Source: Propionibacteriaceae bacterium UBA7704
GTDB lineage: Bacteria; Actinomycetota; Actinomycetes; Propionibacteriales; Propionibacteriaceae
Assembly: GCA_002482525.1 (NCBI GenBank)
Contig: DLGC01000003.1
Span: forward strand, 1-41,640
Reading direction: 5' to 3'
DNA: 41,640 nt
Part shown: positions 16,112 through 23,509 of the stretch, piece after piece
Position numbering within the stretch: the stretch's first letter is position 1
How the letters are laid out: each line of letters opens with the position of its first letter
Made by a program: the position numbers and the translations under genes
Notes under the pieces: generated by a model
The model's input: the letters and a program-made list of their open reading frames with translations, nothing else
What the model was told of the DNA's origin: nothing
Database searches by the model: none

Positions 16112-16152
16112 GATCCGTCGGTGCCCACCGCGAGGGCGGGCACCGACGGATC
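16112..16152 (-). promoter_or_regulatory. Intercistronic stem-loop between livJ and livH
   Basis: GATCCGTCGGTGCCC (16112-16126) and GGGCACCGACGGATC (16138-16152) are perfect 15-bp inverted arms around an 11-base loop. There is no T-run after it on the minus strand, so it is more likely a partial attenuator or RNA-stability hairpin than a full terminator. It lies 7 bases after the binding-protein gene and would raise livJ transcript over the permease genes. Confidence 0.75.
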
Positions 16153-16158
16153 ATGAAA

Positions 16159-17361
16159 TCACTTCAGCTCGCCGGTCTTCTCCGCCGCCCACGCGCCGTC
16201 GGTGACCTTGTAGACAGTCAGGACTCGAGCAACTGCGTCACCGTACTGGTCGAAAGCGACCGGTCCGGTTGCACCGTCGAACTTGACCGCGCCCACGGCA
16301 TCGATCGTCGCCTGGCGGGCCGACTTGGCATCGGTCGCGTTGGCCAGGCTCACCTTGAGGGCGTCGATGATGGCATTCGCCGCATCGTAGGAGTACGCGC
16401 CGTAGGCAGCGTACGGATCCGCATAGCCGGCAGCGTTGTAGGCGTCAACGAACGCCTTGGCCGACGCCAGCGTGTCCACCGGTGCACCCACCGAGGTGGC
16501 CAGATCGCCGTTGGAACCACCGAGTTCGATGAACTTCGGGTCGAAGATGCCGTCGCCGCCCATCAGCGGGACGTCCAGTCCGGCCGCCTTCATCTGCTTG
16601 GACAGCGGACCCGCCTGCGGGTACTCGCCACCGTAGTAGACAGCCTTGGGCTTGGCAGCCTTCACCTTGGAGATGACCGCAGAGAAGTCCTTGTCATCGG
16701 GGTTGATGGTTTCCGCCGCGACGACGGTGCCACCGCCCTTTTCGAAGGCCGACGTGAAGTTCTCCACCAAGCCTTGGCCGTAGGCCTTCTTGTCGTGGAT
16801 GGTGGCGACCGTCTTGATGCCGGACTCCAACAGGTACTGAGCCGCAAACGGACCCTGAACCGCATCCGTGGTGCAGGTACGGAAGTAGTTGGCGTAGGGA
16901 CGCTTGGGGTTCGCCAGATCCTCACCCTGAGTCAGGCTCGGGTTGGTGTTGGCCGGGGAAACCTCAACGATCGAAGCAGCAGCCAGGACGGGAATGACGC
17001 TCTGGCCAACCGAGGAGTTCAGCGGACCGACGACACCGACGACCTGATCGTCAGAGGCGAGTTTCGTGGCCGCATTCTTGCCGACGTCGGGAGTCGCCTG
17101 ATCGTCCACCGCCATGACTTCCAGGGTCCAACCAGGAATCGCGTTGGACTCGTTGGCCTGCTTCACCGCCAGGTCGACCGAGTTACGGATGCCCAGGCCG
17201 AGAGCCGAAAGATCACCGGACGTCGGCGACATGACTCCAATCTTCGCGACCTTTGCGCCAGACGTGCCACCAGTGTTGTCGGCGCGGGAACCGCAACCAG
17301 TAAGGGCCAGGGATGCCGCGACCACCGCGACACCGGCCACCTTGAACATAGCCTTGTTCAC
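16159..17361 (-). CDS. livJ: Branched-chain amino acid ABC transporter substrate-binding lipoprotein
   Basis: The 400-residue protein begins VNKAMFKVAGVAVVAASLALTGCG, a lipoprotein signal with lipobox LTGC, so it is membrane-anchored outside the cell. The mature part is a type I periplasmic-binding fold: KIGVMSPTSGDLSALGLGIRNSVDLAVKQAN, LEVMAVDDQATPDVGKNAA, VVGVVGPLNSSVGQSVIPVLA, then SPANTNPSLTQG and YGQGLVENF. Ligand is probably Leu/Ile/Val but related uptake systems (amides, urea) cannot be excluded. The start is GTG at 17361 with AGGAGG at 17365-17370; the longer frame to 17466 is not used. The 192 bases upstream to the hemW stop hold no gene; I could not fix a promoter in them. Confidence 0.93.
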   Translation of the reverse strand: MNKAMFKVAGVAVVAASLALTGCGSRADNTGGTSGAKVAKIGVMSPTSGDLSALGLGIRNSVDLAVKQANESNAIPGWTLEVMAVDDQATPDVGKNAATKLASDDQVVGVVGPLNSSVGQSVIPVLAAASIVEVSPANTNPSLTQGEDLANPKRPYANYFRTCTTDAVQGPFAAQYLLESGIKTVATIHDKKAYGQGLVENFTSAFEKGGGTVVAAETINPDDKDFSAVISKVKAAKPKAVYYGGEYPQAGPLSKQMKAAGLDVPLMGGDGIFDPKFIELGGSNGDLATSVGAPVDTLASAKAFVDAYNAAGYADPYAAYGAYSYDAANAIIDALKVSLANATDAKSARQATIDAVGAVKFDGATGPVAFDQYGDAVARVLTVYKVTDGAWAAEKTGELK

Positions 17362-17553
17362 ATTTCCTCCTGTAAACGTATGCGTCTGACTGCCCGCCAG
17401 GATGGGCATGAAAAGACGTGCAGACATTGGAGCACGGGTTTGTCTCATCTCGGTTACGGTGGACACTCGCGTTATCGAATCGTTGTCATTGCGTCGACCG
17501 GCTTAGCAATTCCTCACCAGTTGACTTCCAACAGCGCACCATCGCGCCTGAAT

Positions 17554-18768
17554 CTAGAAGGCGAGCAGGTCGCGGATCACCGCGTCCGCAAGCAGACGTC
17601 CCGACGCAGTGAGCCGCAAACGCCCGTGTGCACGCTCCAGAAGCCGACGATCGAGGAATGGCTCAGCCCTCAGGATTTCGGCGGGCGAAAGCTCCTCGAT
17701 AGCCAGCCCTTCGGCGAGCCGCAGTTCCAACATCACCTTCTCGGTGTGCCGCTCAACATCGGAAAGAAGCTCTCGGGCCTCCGCCGGACTGTGACCGGTC
17801 TCTAACCGAGAGGTGTAATCGCGGGGATGCCGCCGATTCCACCAGCGCACGCCCCCAATATGGGAGTGCGCACCAGCCCCGATCCCCCACCAATCATCGC
17901 CATGCCAATAGGCCAGGTTGTGTCGGCACTCGTCGCCCGGCTTGGCCCAGTTACTCACTTCATAGTTGCGATAGCCGTGGGCCGAAAGCAGCGCGTCGGC
18001 GACCTGGTAGCGGTCTGCGTGGAGGTCATCGTCGATGTCGGGCAGTTCGCCGCGCGACACCCGGGCGGCCAGCCGGGTGCCGGCCTCGACGATCAGGGAA
18101 TAGGCACTCACGTGCTCCGGCTGCAAGGACAATGCCTGACCCAGGCTGGCCTGCCAGTCGGCTTCGGTCTCGGTGGGCGTGCCATAGATGAGATCCAGGC
18201 TGATCGAACCGAAGCCGGCCTGCCGGGCTGCAGCAACGACCTCGGCGACTCGTCCGGGGGTATGGCGGCGCTCCAGTACTGCCAAGACCGGTTCACTGGC
18301 CGACTGCATGCCGAGGCTCAGTCGGGTGAAGCCGGCCTCCGCCAGGGTGTGCAGATAGTCGGCGTCGACCGATTCGGGGTTGGCTTCGGTGGTGATCTCG
18401 GCGTCCGCAGCGAGGTCGAAACGGTCGGCGATGGCGCCGAGCAGGCCGGCCAGCCGTGGCGCGGGCAATGCCGTGGGGGTGCCGCCGCCGAAGAACACCG
18501 ATTGCACCTTCGGCGCAGACCCGAGCACTCGCTGGGCCAACTCGAGTTCGGCGATAGCGGCATTGACGTAGGCGTCCTGGCTGGTGCCCGGAATCGCACC
18601 GAGTTCAGCGGCGGTGTAGGTGTTGAAGTCGCAATACCCGCAGCGGGACGCGCAGTAGGGAATGTGCACATAGATGCTGAAGCCACGCTCCCCCAACCCG
18701 GCTAACGCGGTCTCGGGCAGGCGACCGTCGGCGGGGGCGGGATCACCGTCGGGTGGCGCTGAGGGCAT
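17554..18768 (-). CDS. hemW: Radical SAM heme chaperone HemW
   Basis: The 404-residue protein has the radical-SAM cluster motif C39-x3-C43-x2-C46 in YCASRCGYCDF. The residue two after the third Cys is Phe, not Cys; coproporphyrinogen dehydrogenase HemN has a fourth Cys there, so this is the HemW branch, which binds heme and hands it to respiratory enzymes. Further family segments are SVFFGGGTPTALP, TTEANPESVD, RLSLGMQS, SLDLIYGTPTET and YEVSNWAKPGDECRHNLAYW. The C-terminal HemN_C domain is present. The start is ATG at 18768, leaderless, with TAAGCT six bases upstream. It lies after lepA as in many actinobacteria and other bacteria. Confidence 0.95.
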   Translation of the reverse strand: MPSAPPDGDPAPADGRLPETALAGLGERGFSIYVHIPYCASRCGYCDFNTYTAAELGAIPGTSQDAYVNAAIAELELAQRVLGSAPKVQSVFFGGGTPTALPAPRLAGLLGAIADRFDLAADAEITTEANPESVDADYLHTLAEAGFTRLSLGMQSASEPVLAVLERRHTPGRVAEVVAAARQAGFGSISLDLIYGTPTETEADWQASLGQALSLQPEHVSAYSLIVEAGTRLAARVSRGELPDIDDDLHADRYQVADALLSAHGYRNYEVSNWAKPGDECRHNLAYWHGDDWWGIGAGAHSHIGGVRWWNRRHPRDYTSRLETGHSPAEARELLSDVERHTEKVMLELRLAEGLAIEELSPAEILRAEPFLDRRLLERAHGRLRLTASGRLLADAVIRDLLAF

Positions 18769-18774
18769 GCAGTG

Positions 18775-18780
18775 AGCTTA
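18775..18780 (-). promoter_or_regulatory. -10 hexamer TAAGCT, leaderless promoter
   Basis: On the minus strand TAAGCT is followed by 6 bases (CACTGC) and the hemW ATG at 18768. This makes hemW an independent transcript from lepA. Confidence 0.5.
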
Positions 18781-18807
18781 GGCGGTATGAGTAGGGGCGG
18801 TGCGTGC

Positions 18808-18826
18808 CCTTCGACGAACTCAGGGG
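18808..18826. repeat. Short dispersed repeat of the CTTCGAC-n-CTCAG type
   Basis: CCCTTCGACGAACTCAGGG lies between the lepA stop and the hemW promoter. It matches GGCTTCGACAAGCTCAGCC at 11771-11789 in core (CTTCGACRARCTCAG) but has CCC/GGG in place of GGC/GCC at the ends. The ends change together, which keeps them complementary. Confidence 0.6.
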
Positions 18827-18838
18827 GCGGACGTGGGG

Positions 18839-20674
18839 CTACTTCTTCTTGTCGCCGGTTTCGCCGGTAGACAGCGCGGCGACAAAGGCCTCTTGGGGGA
18901 CGTCGACGCGTCCGATGGTCTTCATGCGCTTCTTGCCCTCCTTCTGCTTCTCCAGCAGCTTGCGCTTGCGGGTGATGTCGCCGCCGTAGCACTTGGCCAG
19001 CACATCCTTGCGCATGGCGCGGATCGTCTCCCTCGCGATGACGCGGGCGCCGATAGCGGCTTGGATGGGCACCTCGAACTGCTGGCGGGGAATGAGTTCC
19101 TTCAGTTTTCTGGCCATGGCCACGCCGTAGTTGTAAGCAGCATCGGTATGCACGATGGCGCTGAAGGCGTCCACCGGTTCACCGTGCAGCAGGATGTCGA
19201 CCTTCACCAGTTTGGAGACCTGATCGCCGGCTTCGTCGTAGTCCAGCGAGGCGTAGCCCTTAGTGCGGGATTTCAGCGCGTCGAAGAAGTCGAACACGAT
19301 CTCGGCCAGCGGCAGCAGATAGCGGATCTCGACGCGATCCTCGCTGAGGTAATCCATGCCGGTCTGCTCACCGCGCCGGGTCTGGCACAGCTCCATGATG
19401 GTGCCGATGTACTCCGAAGGCGCCAGAATGGTGGCACGAACCATCGGCTCGTGAACCTCTGCGATCTTGCCCTCGGGATACTCGCTGGGATTGGTGACGG
19501 TGTGTTCGGTACCGTCCTCCATCACCACCCGATAGACCACATTGGGCGCGGTGGAGATCAGGTCCAGATTGAACTCCCGTTCCAGCCGCTCGCGCACGAT
19601 TTCCATATGCAGCAGGCCGAGGAAGCCGATGCGGAAGCCGAACCCCAGCGCCCCGGAGGTCTCTGGTTCGTAAGTCAGCGCGGCGTCGTTGAGTTGCAGC
19701 TTGTCCAAGGCTTCGCGCAGTTCGGGGAAGTCTGCACCGTCGATCGGATACAGCCCGGCGTAGACCATCGGATTCGGCGGACGGTAGCCGGCCAATTCCT
19801 TGGTCGCCGGTTTCGCAGCGGCGGTCACGGTATCGCCCACCCGAGACTGCCGGACCTCCTTCACCCCGGTGATGAGGTAACCGACCTCTCCCACTCCTAA
19901 GGCGGCCGCCTTGATGGGCTCCGGAGAGATGACACCGACTTCGAGAGTTTCGTGGGTGGCTGCGGTGGACATCATGAGCACCCGCTCGCGGTGGCTGAGT
20001 TCACCATCGACGACCCGCACGTAGGTCACCACGCCGCGGTAGCTGTCATAGACGGAGTCGAAGATCAATGCCCGCGGTGGTGCCGAGGCATCCCCCACCG
20101 GGGCCGGGACGGTGGCGACGACCTGGTCGAGAAGCTCGGTCACACCATCACCGGTCTTGGCCGAGACCCGGAACACATCCTCGGGATCACAGCCGATCAG
20201 ATGGGCGATCTCGGCGGCATATTTGTCCGGCTGGGCGCTGGGCAGGTCGATCTTGTTCAACACCGGAATGACGTGCAGATCGGCATCCAAGGCCAGGTAC
20301 AGGTTTGCCAGCGTCTGGGCCTCGATGCCCTGGGCGGCATCCACCAGCAGGATGGCGCCTTCGCAGGCGGCCAGGGACCGCGACACCTCATAGGTGAAGT
20401 CGACATGGCCCGGGGTGTCGATCATGTTGAGCACGTGAGTGGTGCCGTCGACTTCCCAGGGCATCCGTACGGCTTGAGACTTGATGGTGATACCGCGCTC
20501 GCGTTCGATGTCCATCCGGTCCAGGTATTGGGCCCGCATGGAGCGGGCGTCCACCACCCCGGTGAGTTGCAGCATGCGGTCGGCCAGGGTGGATTTGCCG
20601 TGGTCGATGTGCGCGATGATGCAGAAGTTGCGAATCAGCGCGGGATCGGTTTTTCCGGGGACGGGTACAGCCAT
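18839..20674 (-). CDS. lepA: Elongation factor 4 (LepA)
   Basis: The 611-residue GTPase acts on the ribosome as back-translocase or biogenesis/stress factor. G motifs are AHIDHGKST (G1) near residue 17-25, GITIKSQAV (G2 area), DTPGHVDF (G3), LNKIDLP (G4) and a VSAKTG G5. The C-terminal LepA-specific domain contains LCQTRRGEQTGMDYL and FDFFDALKSRTKGYASLDYDE, then RKLKELIPRQQFEVPIQAAIG and the signature KCYGGDITRKRKLLEKQKEGKKRMK. The last residues GETGDKKK extend slightly beyond the norm. The start is ATG at 20674 with GGAAG 4-5 bases before; the 695-codon open frame upstream covers the palindrome region and is not coding. Confidence 0.97.
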   Translation of the reverse strand: MAVPVPGKTDPALIRNFCIIAHIDHGKSTLADRMLQLTGVVDARSMRAQYLDRMDIERERGITIKSQAVRMPWEVDGTTHVLNMIDTPGHVDFTYEVSRSLAACEGAILLVDAAQGIEAQTLANLYLALDADLHVIPVLNKIDLPSAQPDKYAAEIAHLIGCDPEDVFRVSAKTGDGVTELLDQVVATVPAPVGDASAPPRALIFDSVYDSYRGVVTYVRVVDGELSHRERVLMMSTAATHETLEVGVISPEPIKAAALGVGEVGYLITGVKEVRQSRVGDTVTAAAKPATKELAGYRPPNPMVYAGLYPIDGADFPELREALDKLQLNDAALTYEPETSGALGFGFRIGFLGLLHMEIVRERLEREFNLDLISTAPNVVYRVVMEDGTEHTVTNPSEYPEGKIAEVHEPMVRATILAPSEYIGTIMELCQTRRGEQTGMDYLSEDRVEIRYLLPLAEIVFDFFDALKSRTKGYASLDYDEAGDQVSKLVKVDILLHGEPVDAFSAIVHTDAAYNYGVAMARKLKELIPRQQFEVPIQAAIGARVIARETIRAMRKDVLAKCYGGDITRKRKLLEKQKEGKKRMKTIGRVDVPQEAFVAALSTGETGDKKK

Positions 20675-20703
20675 GGTCTTCCTGGTTATCGGACAGCCGC
20701 CTA

Positions 20704-20709
20704 AGGATA
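20704..20709 (-). promoter_or_regulatory. Probable -10 hexamer TATCCT of lepA
   Basis: TATCCT on the minus strand lies 29 bases before the lepA ATG and would give a leader of about 22 bases that contains the ribosome binding site. No convincing -35. Confidence 0.4.
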
Positions 20710-20740
20710 CCCCGCTGCCCACCCCACTTCCCCACCGCCG

Positions 20741-20809
20741 ACTCTGCGCTCGAAACCTGCTCTTTGCGCTCGAAATCTCGGGTGCAAAGACGCAATTCGA
20801 GCGCAGAGT
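20741..20809. repeat. Compound palindromic element with nested hairpins
   Basis: Outer arms ACTCTGCGCTCGAA (20741-20754) and TTCGAGCGCAGAGT (20796-20809) are a perfect 14-bp inverted repeat. Inside are TCTTTGC (20761-20767) and GCAAAGA (20784-20790), a perfect 7-bp pair. TGCGCTCGAAA also occurs twice as a direct repeat (20745-20755 and 20765-20775). The element lies in the 245-base region between divergent lepA and rpsT; the rest of that region carries only their promoters. Confidence 0.8.
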
Positions 20810-20827
20810 GGGGTGGCGGGGAGGGAT

Positions 20828-20857
20828 TTGGGGATGGACGCGGGGCTTTGGTAGGGT
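20828..20857 (+). promoter_or_regulatory. Probable rpsT promoter
   Basis: TTGGGG at 20828-20833 and TAGGGT at 20852-20857 are separated by 18 bases and resemble -35 and -10 boxes of a vegetative actinobacterial promoter. The leader to the GTG at 20920 would be about 55 bases. Confidence 0.4.
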
Positions 20858-20919
20858 TGGGGGTCGCGTCCGCAGTGGGCGCACACCTATGGAATCCACC
20901 TTTGTAAAGGGCTCACGGC

Positions 20920-21180
20920 GTGGCAAACATCAAGTCTCAGAAGAAGCGGATCCTGACCAACGAGAAGGCCAGGCTGCGCAACAAGGCTGTGAAGTCGTCT
21001 CTGCGCACCAACATCCGCCGGTTCAACGAGGCGGCCGAGGCCGGCGAGGCCGACAAGGCGCAGGAGCTGGCCAAGGTGGCCACCCGCTCCCTGGACAAGG
21101 CCGTCAGCAAGGGCGTCATTCACGCCAATCAGGCTGCCAACCGCAAGTCGGCGATCGCAGCCAAGGCCGCCGCTCTCTGA
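20920..21180 (+). CDS. rpsT: 30S ribosomal protein S20
   Basis: The 86-residue basic protein binds 16S rRNA in the 30S subunit body. It opens with MANIKSQKKRILTNEKARLRNKAVKSSLRT, the hallmark of S20, and ends VIHANQAANRKSAIAAKAAAL. It is all-helical with Lys/Arg spaced along the helices. Start is GTG at 20920; AAAGGG at 20906-20911 is a fair ribosome binding site. It diverges from lepA and is followed by a strong terminator shared with convergent holA. Confidence 0.98.
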   Translation: MANIKSQKKRILTNEKARLRNKAVKSSLRTNIRRFNEAAEAGEADKAQELAKVATRSLDKAVSKGVIHANQAANRKSAIAAKAAAL

Positions 21181-21190
21181 TTTCAGCTAA

Positions 21191-21230
21191 CGCAACGCCG
21201 TCCGATTCGTCGGGCGGCGTTTTGCGTTGC
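21191..21230 (+). terminator. Intrinsic terminator of rpsT
   Basis: AACGCCGTCCGA (21194-21205) pairs with TCGGGCGGCGTT (21210-21221), a 12-bp stem with one G-U pair and a TTCG tetraloop, followed by a TTTT run starting at 21220. It lies 14 bases after the rpsT stop and 15 before the holA stop, so it may also help end holA. Confidence 0.88.
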
Positions 21231-21235
21231 CCGCA

Positions 21236-22234
21236 CTAGCGACGGGCGCGGCTCTGCTCGCGGCAGCGCAGGATGGTCAGCACAGCCTGCTCCAGGGCGA
21301 AACCGGCGTCACCACTGGCCCCCTTGACCTGAGCATCGGCGACGGCCACCGCCTGGATCGCGTCGGCGATTGCCTCCGGACGCCAATCGCGTGCCAGCCG
21401 GGCGAGGTCCTTCAACTTCCACGGCGGAACGCCGATTTCGCGCGCCAGATCGGCATTGCCCATGCCGCGGTCACGAGCACCGAGGTACTTTCCCAGGCCG
21501 CGCAGGTTTCCCGCCAAGGCGCTGGTGACCTGCGGTGCGCCCACCCCGGCACTCATCGCCCAGCGCAGCTTGCCCAAGGCCTCTTCGGCATGTCCGGCCA
21601 ACGCGGCATCGGCCACCGCGAAACCAGAGACTTCGGCGCGGCCGGCGAAGTAGCGTCGCACGGTGGTCTCGGTGATCACCTGGTCGGCGGAGTCATCCAG
21701 AAGCTGGCGCACCGCACCGGCCAAGGCCCGGGTGTTGCTGCCCACCGCTTGCACGAGTGCTTCGGCCGCTTCGGGGCTGATCTTGCCCTTCTGTCGGCGC
21801 ACCTCGTTGCCGACGAACCGGCCCAATTCCCAGGTCTTGATGGTGGGACAGTCGACGATCTCGGGGTGCAACTTCTTCACCCGATCCAGCAAGCCCTTGC
21901 CCTTCACCCCACCTCCGTGGACCAGTGCCAGGGCGAGATCCTCACCAGGTGCGGAGGCCAGCTCGACCACCTGGTCGAACAGTTCGGGCGGCATTTCGGC
22001 AAGGTCGTTGATCACCGCGATCGTGGCGGTGGCGAACAGCGAGGCTCCGGTAGCCTCGGCCAAGGTGCCGCCGTCGAGTTCGGCTGACTCCAGCCGGGAG
22101 ACTGCTGCGTCCGGACGCTCGGCTTGGGCCTGAGCAATGAAATCGGTGACCGCGCGCTCAGCCAACAAGGACTCCGGCCCCGTGATCAGGAGCACCGATC
22201 CGAAACACCGAGAGTTCTGCACGGGTCCAAGCAT
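21236..22234 (-). CDS. holA: DNA polymerase III subunit delta
   Basis: The protein has about 332 residues. It is the clamp-loader delta subunit, which opens the beta clamp. The N-terminal part has VLLITGPESLLAERAVTDFI (residues about 14-33), followed by an AAA+-like fold without a functional Walker A motif, the central WELGRFVGNEVRRQKGKISPEAAEAL and TRALAGAVRQLL, and the C-terminal collar helices with LGKLRWAMSAGVGAPQVTSALAGNLRGL, which is typical. The start is uncertain: ATG at 22234 is used, but GTG at 22246 or 22243 in the same frame is possible; no clear ribosome binding site is visible. It is normally next to comEC, but here two unrelated genes intervene. Confidence 0.92.
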   Translation of the reverse strand: MLGPVQNSRCFGSVLLITGPESLLAERAVTDFIAQAQAERPDAAVSRLESAELDGGTLAEATGASLFATATIAVINDLAEMPPELFDQVVELASAPGEDLALALVHGGGVKGKGLLDRVKKLHPEIVDCPTIKTWELGRFVGNEVRRQKGKISPEAAEALVQAVGSNTRALAGAVRQLLDDSADQVITETTVRRYFAGRAEVSGFAVADAALAGHAEEALGKLRWAMSAGVGAPQVTSALAGNLRGLGKYLGARDRGMGNADLAREIGVPPWKLKDLARLARDWRPEAIADAIQAVAVADAQVKGASGDAGFALEQAVLTILRCREQSRARR

Positions 22235-22357
22235 GCCAGTCACCACCCACAGCCGCGCACCGCGGGTTATGTGCGAATGTCTTCGCTAGATATTTCTTCA
22301 CTCGTTGAATATGGTCGGCAAGGTTGCGCCATGCGACCCATCGAAGGAGTTGGAACC

Positions 22358-23422
22358 ATGAGTACGCCAGAGCAGACGACTGCTACCACAATGCTCGCCG
22401 AGCGCTTCTACGCTGCGACCAAGGAAATCAAGCTCGAGCACATCCCGATCCCGACACCTGGCCCCGGCGAGGTCCTGATCAAGGTCGCCTACTGCGGCAT
22501 CTGCCACTCCGATCTCTCGCTGATCGACGGCAATTTCCCGGCCCGAGTTCCGGTCATCACTCAAGGCCACGAAGTCGCCGGCACCGTTGCCGCGCTCGGG
22601 CCCGGTGTGAACCAGTGGAAGGTCGGCGACCGGGTCATCCCCTCAGCCGGTAAAGCATGCCTGTCGTGCCGCAACTGCCTGCGGGGCGATTTCGCCAACT
22701 GTCTCGACCTGAATCTGATGGCTTTCGCCTATGACGGCGGCTGGGCTGAGTATGTCGTGGCCGGAGCCATCGGCTGCACCCGCGTACCGGACAACGTCCC
22801 GCTGGAACAAGCCGCACTACTCGCTGATGCGGTCTCCACTCCGTTCGCGGCCGTGGTGCGCACCGCCAAGGTGCACCTGGGTAACGCCGTCGGCATCTGG
22901 GGCGTGGGCGGTGTCGGGACACATCTGGTGCAGTTGGTGAAGCTGGCTGGCGGCGTGCCGATCATTGCCGTCGACATCAATGACGCGGCCTTGGAGCGGG
23001 CGACGCGATTGGGCGCCGACTACGCCTTCCGCTCCGATGATCCCGATCTGAACGCCAAGATCAACGAAGCCACCGGTGGCCGTCGCCTCGATGTCGCCTT
23101 CGATGCCGTGGGCATTTCGGCCACCACCCGGCAGGCCGTGGCGAATCTGGACAGCTACGGCCAGGTCGTCACCGTGGGCATGAGTGCGCAGAACATCGAG
23201 GCAGGCTCCTTCATGGAGTTCTCGCTGCTGCGCAAGCAGATCAAGGGACACCTCGGCTACAAGGTGCAGGACATCAGCATTCTCGCCGAACTGCTGAGCC
23301 GCGGACGCCTCGACTTGAGCGAATCAGTGACCGAAATCGTGCCGCTGAGCGAGATCCACCGCGGTATCGAGATGCTGGAGAAGAAGATCAACAACCCGAT
23401 CCGCATCCTGGTTCAGCCCTGA
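22358..23422 (+). CDS. Zinc-dependent alcohol dehydrogenase
   Basis: The 354-residue protein is a medium-chain NAD(P)-dependent alcohol dehydrogenase, close in pattern to the AdhP/AdhT type. Catalytic zinc ligands are in CGICHSD and GHEVAG, structural zinc in C-x2-C-x2-C-x7-C (CLSCRNCLRGDFANC), and the Rossmann motif is GIWGVGGVGTH followed by an acidic VDIN, which favours NAD. Substrate (ethanol or other primary alcohol) is inferred only from family. The start is ATG at 22358 with AAGGAG at 22344-22349; an in-frame ATG at 22331 is possible. The preceding 110 bases are AT-richer than their surroundings and probably hold its promoter. The gene interrupts the usual comEC-holA neighbourhood. Confidence 0.93.
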   Translation: MSTPEQTTATTMLAERFYAATKEIKLEHIPIPTPGPGEVLIKVAYCGICHSDLSLIDGNFPARVPVITQGHEVAGTVAALGPGVNQWKVGDRVIPSAGKACLSCRNCLRGDFANCLDLNLMAFAYDGGWAEYVVAGAIGCTRVPDNVPLEQAALLADAVSTPFAAVVRTAKVHLGNAVGIWGVGGVGTHLVQLVKLAGGVPIIAVDINDAALERATRLGADYAFRSDDPDLNAKINEATGGRRLDVAFDAVGISATTRQAVANLDSYGQVVTVGMSAQNIEAGSFMEFSLLRKQIKGHLGYKVQDISILAELLSRGRLDLSESVTEIVPLSEIHRGIEMLEKKINNPIRILVQP

Positions 23423-23427
23423 TCGGC

Positions 23428-23465
23428 GCCGCGTTGCGTGCGCTGCTGGGTGCGCCCAACGCGGC
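23428..23465 (+). terminator. Possible terminator hairpin after the alcohol dehydrogenase
   Basis: GCCGCGTTG (23428-23436) and CAACGCGGC (23457-23465) form a perfect 9-bp stem around a 20-base loop, 5 bases after the stop codon. There is no T-run, so it is a weak call. Confidence 0.4.
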
Positions 23466-23497
23466 ACGATCTGGTGAGTTCCGGCCGGTTCCTCGCC

Positions 23498-23503
23498 TAA
23501 ATT
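23498..23503 (+). promoter_or_regulatory. -10 hexamer TAAATT, leaderless promoter
   Basis: TAAATT ends 6 bases before the ATG at 23510. Confidence 0.5.
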
Positions 23504-23509
23504 GAGGCC

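Noticed and set aside
15970..17805. Long plus-strand open frame (611 codons) across livJ and the hemW end
   Set aside because: It is antisense to livJ and hemW, whose proteins have clear motifs; high-GC DNA gives such long shadow frames. Its composition (Arg, Gly, Val, His, Asp) has no domain pattern.
17554..18768. Coproporphyrinogen III dehydrogenase HemN
   Set aside because: The fourth Cys of CxxxCxxCxC is Phe48, which marks HemW instead.
20675..20926. N-terminal extension of LepA up to 20926
   Set aside because: LepA homologues begin close to the ATG at 20674, which has a ribosome binding site; the extension covers palindrome and promoters.
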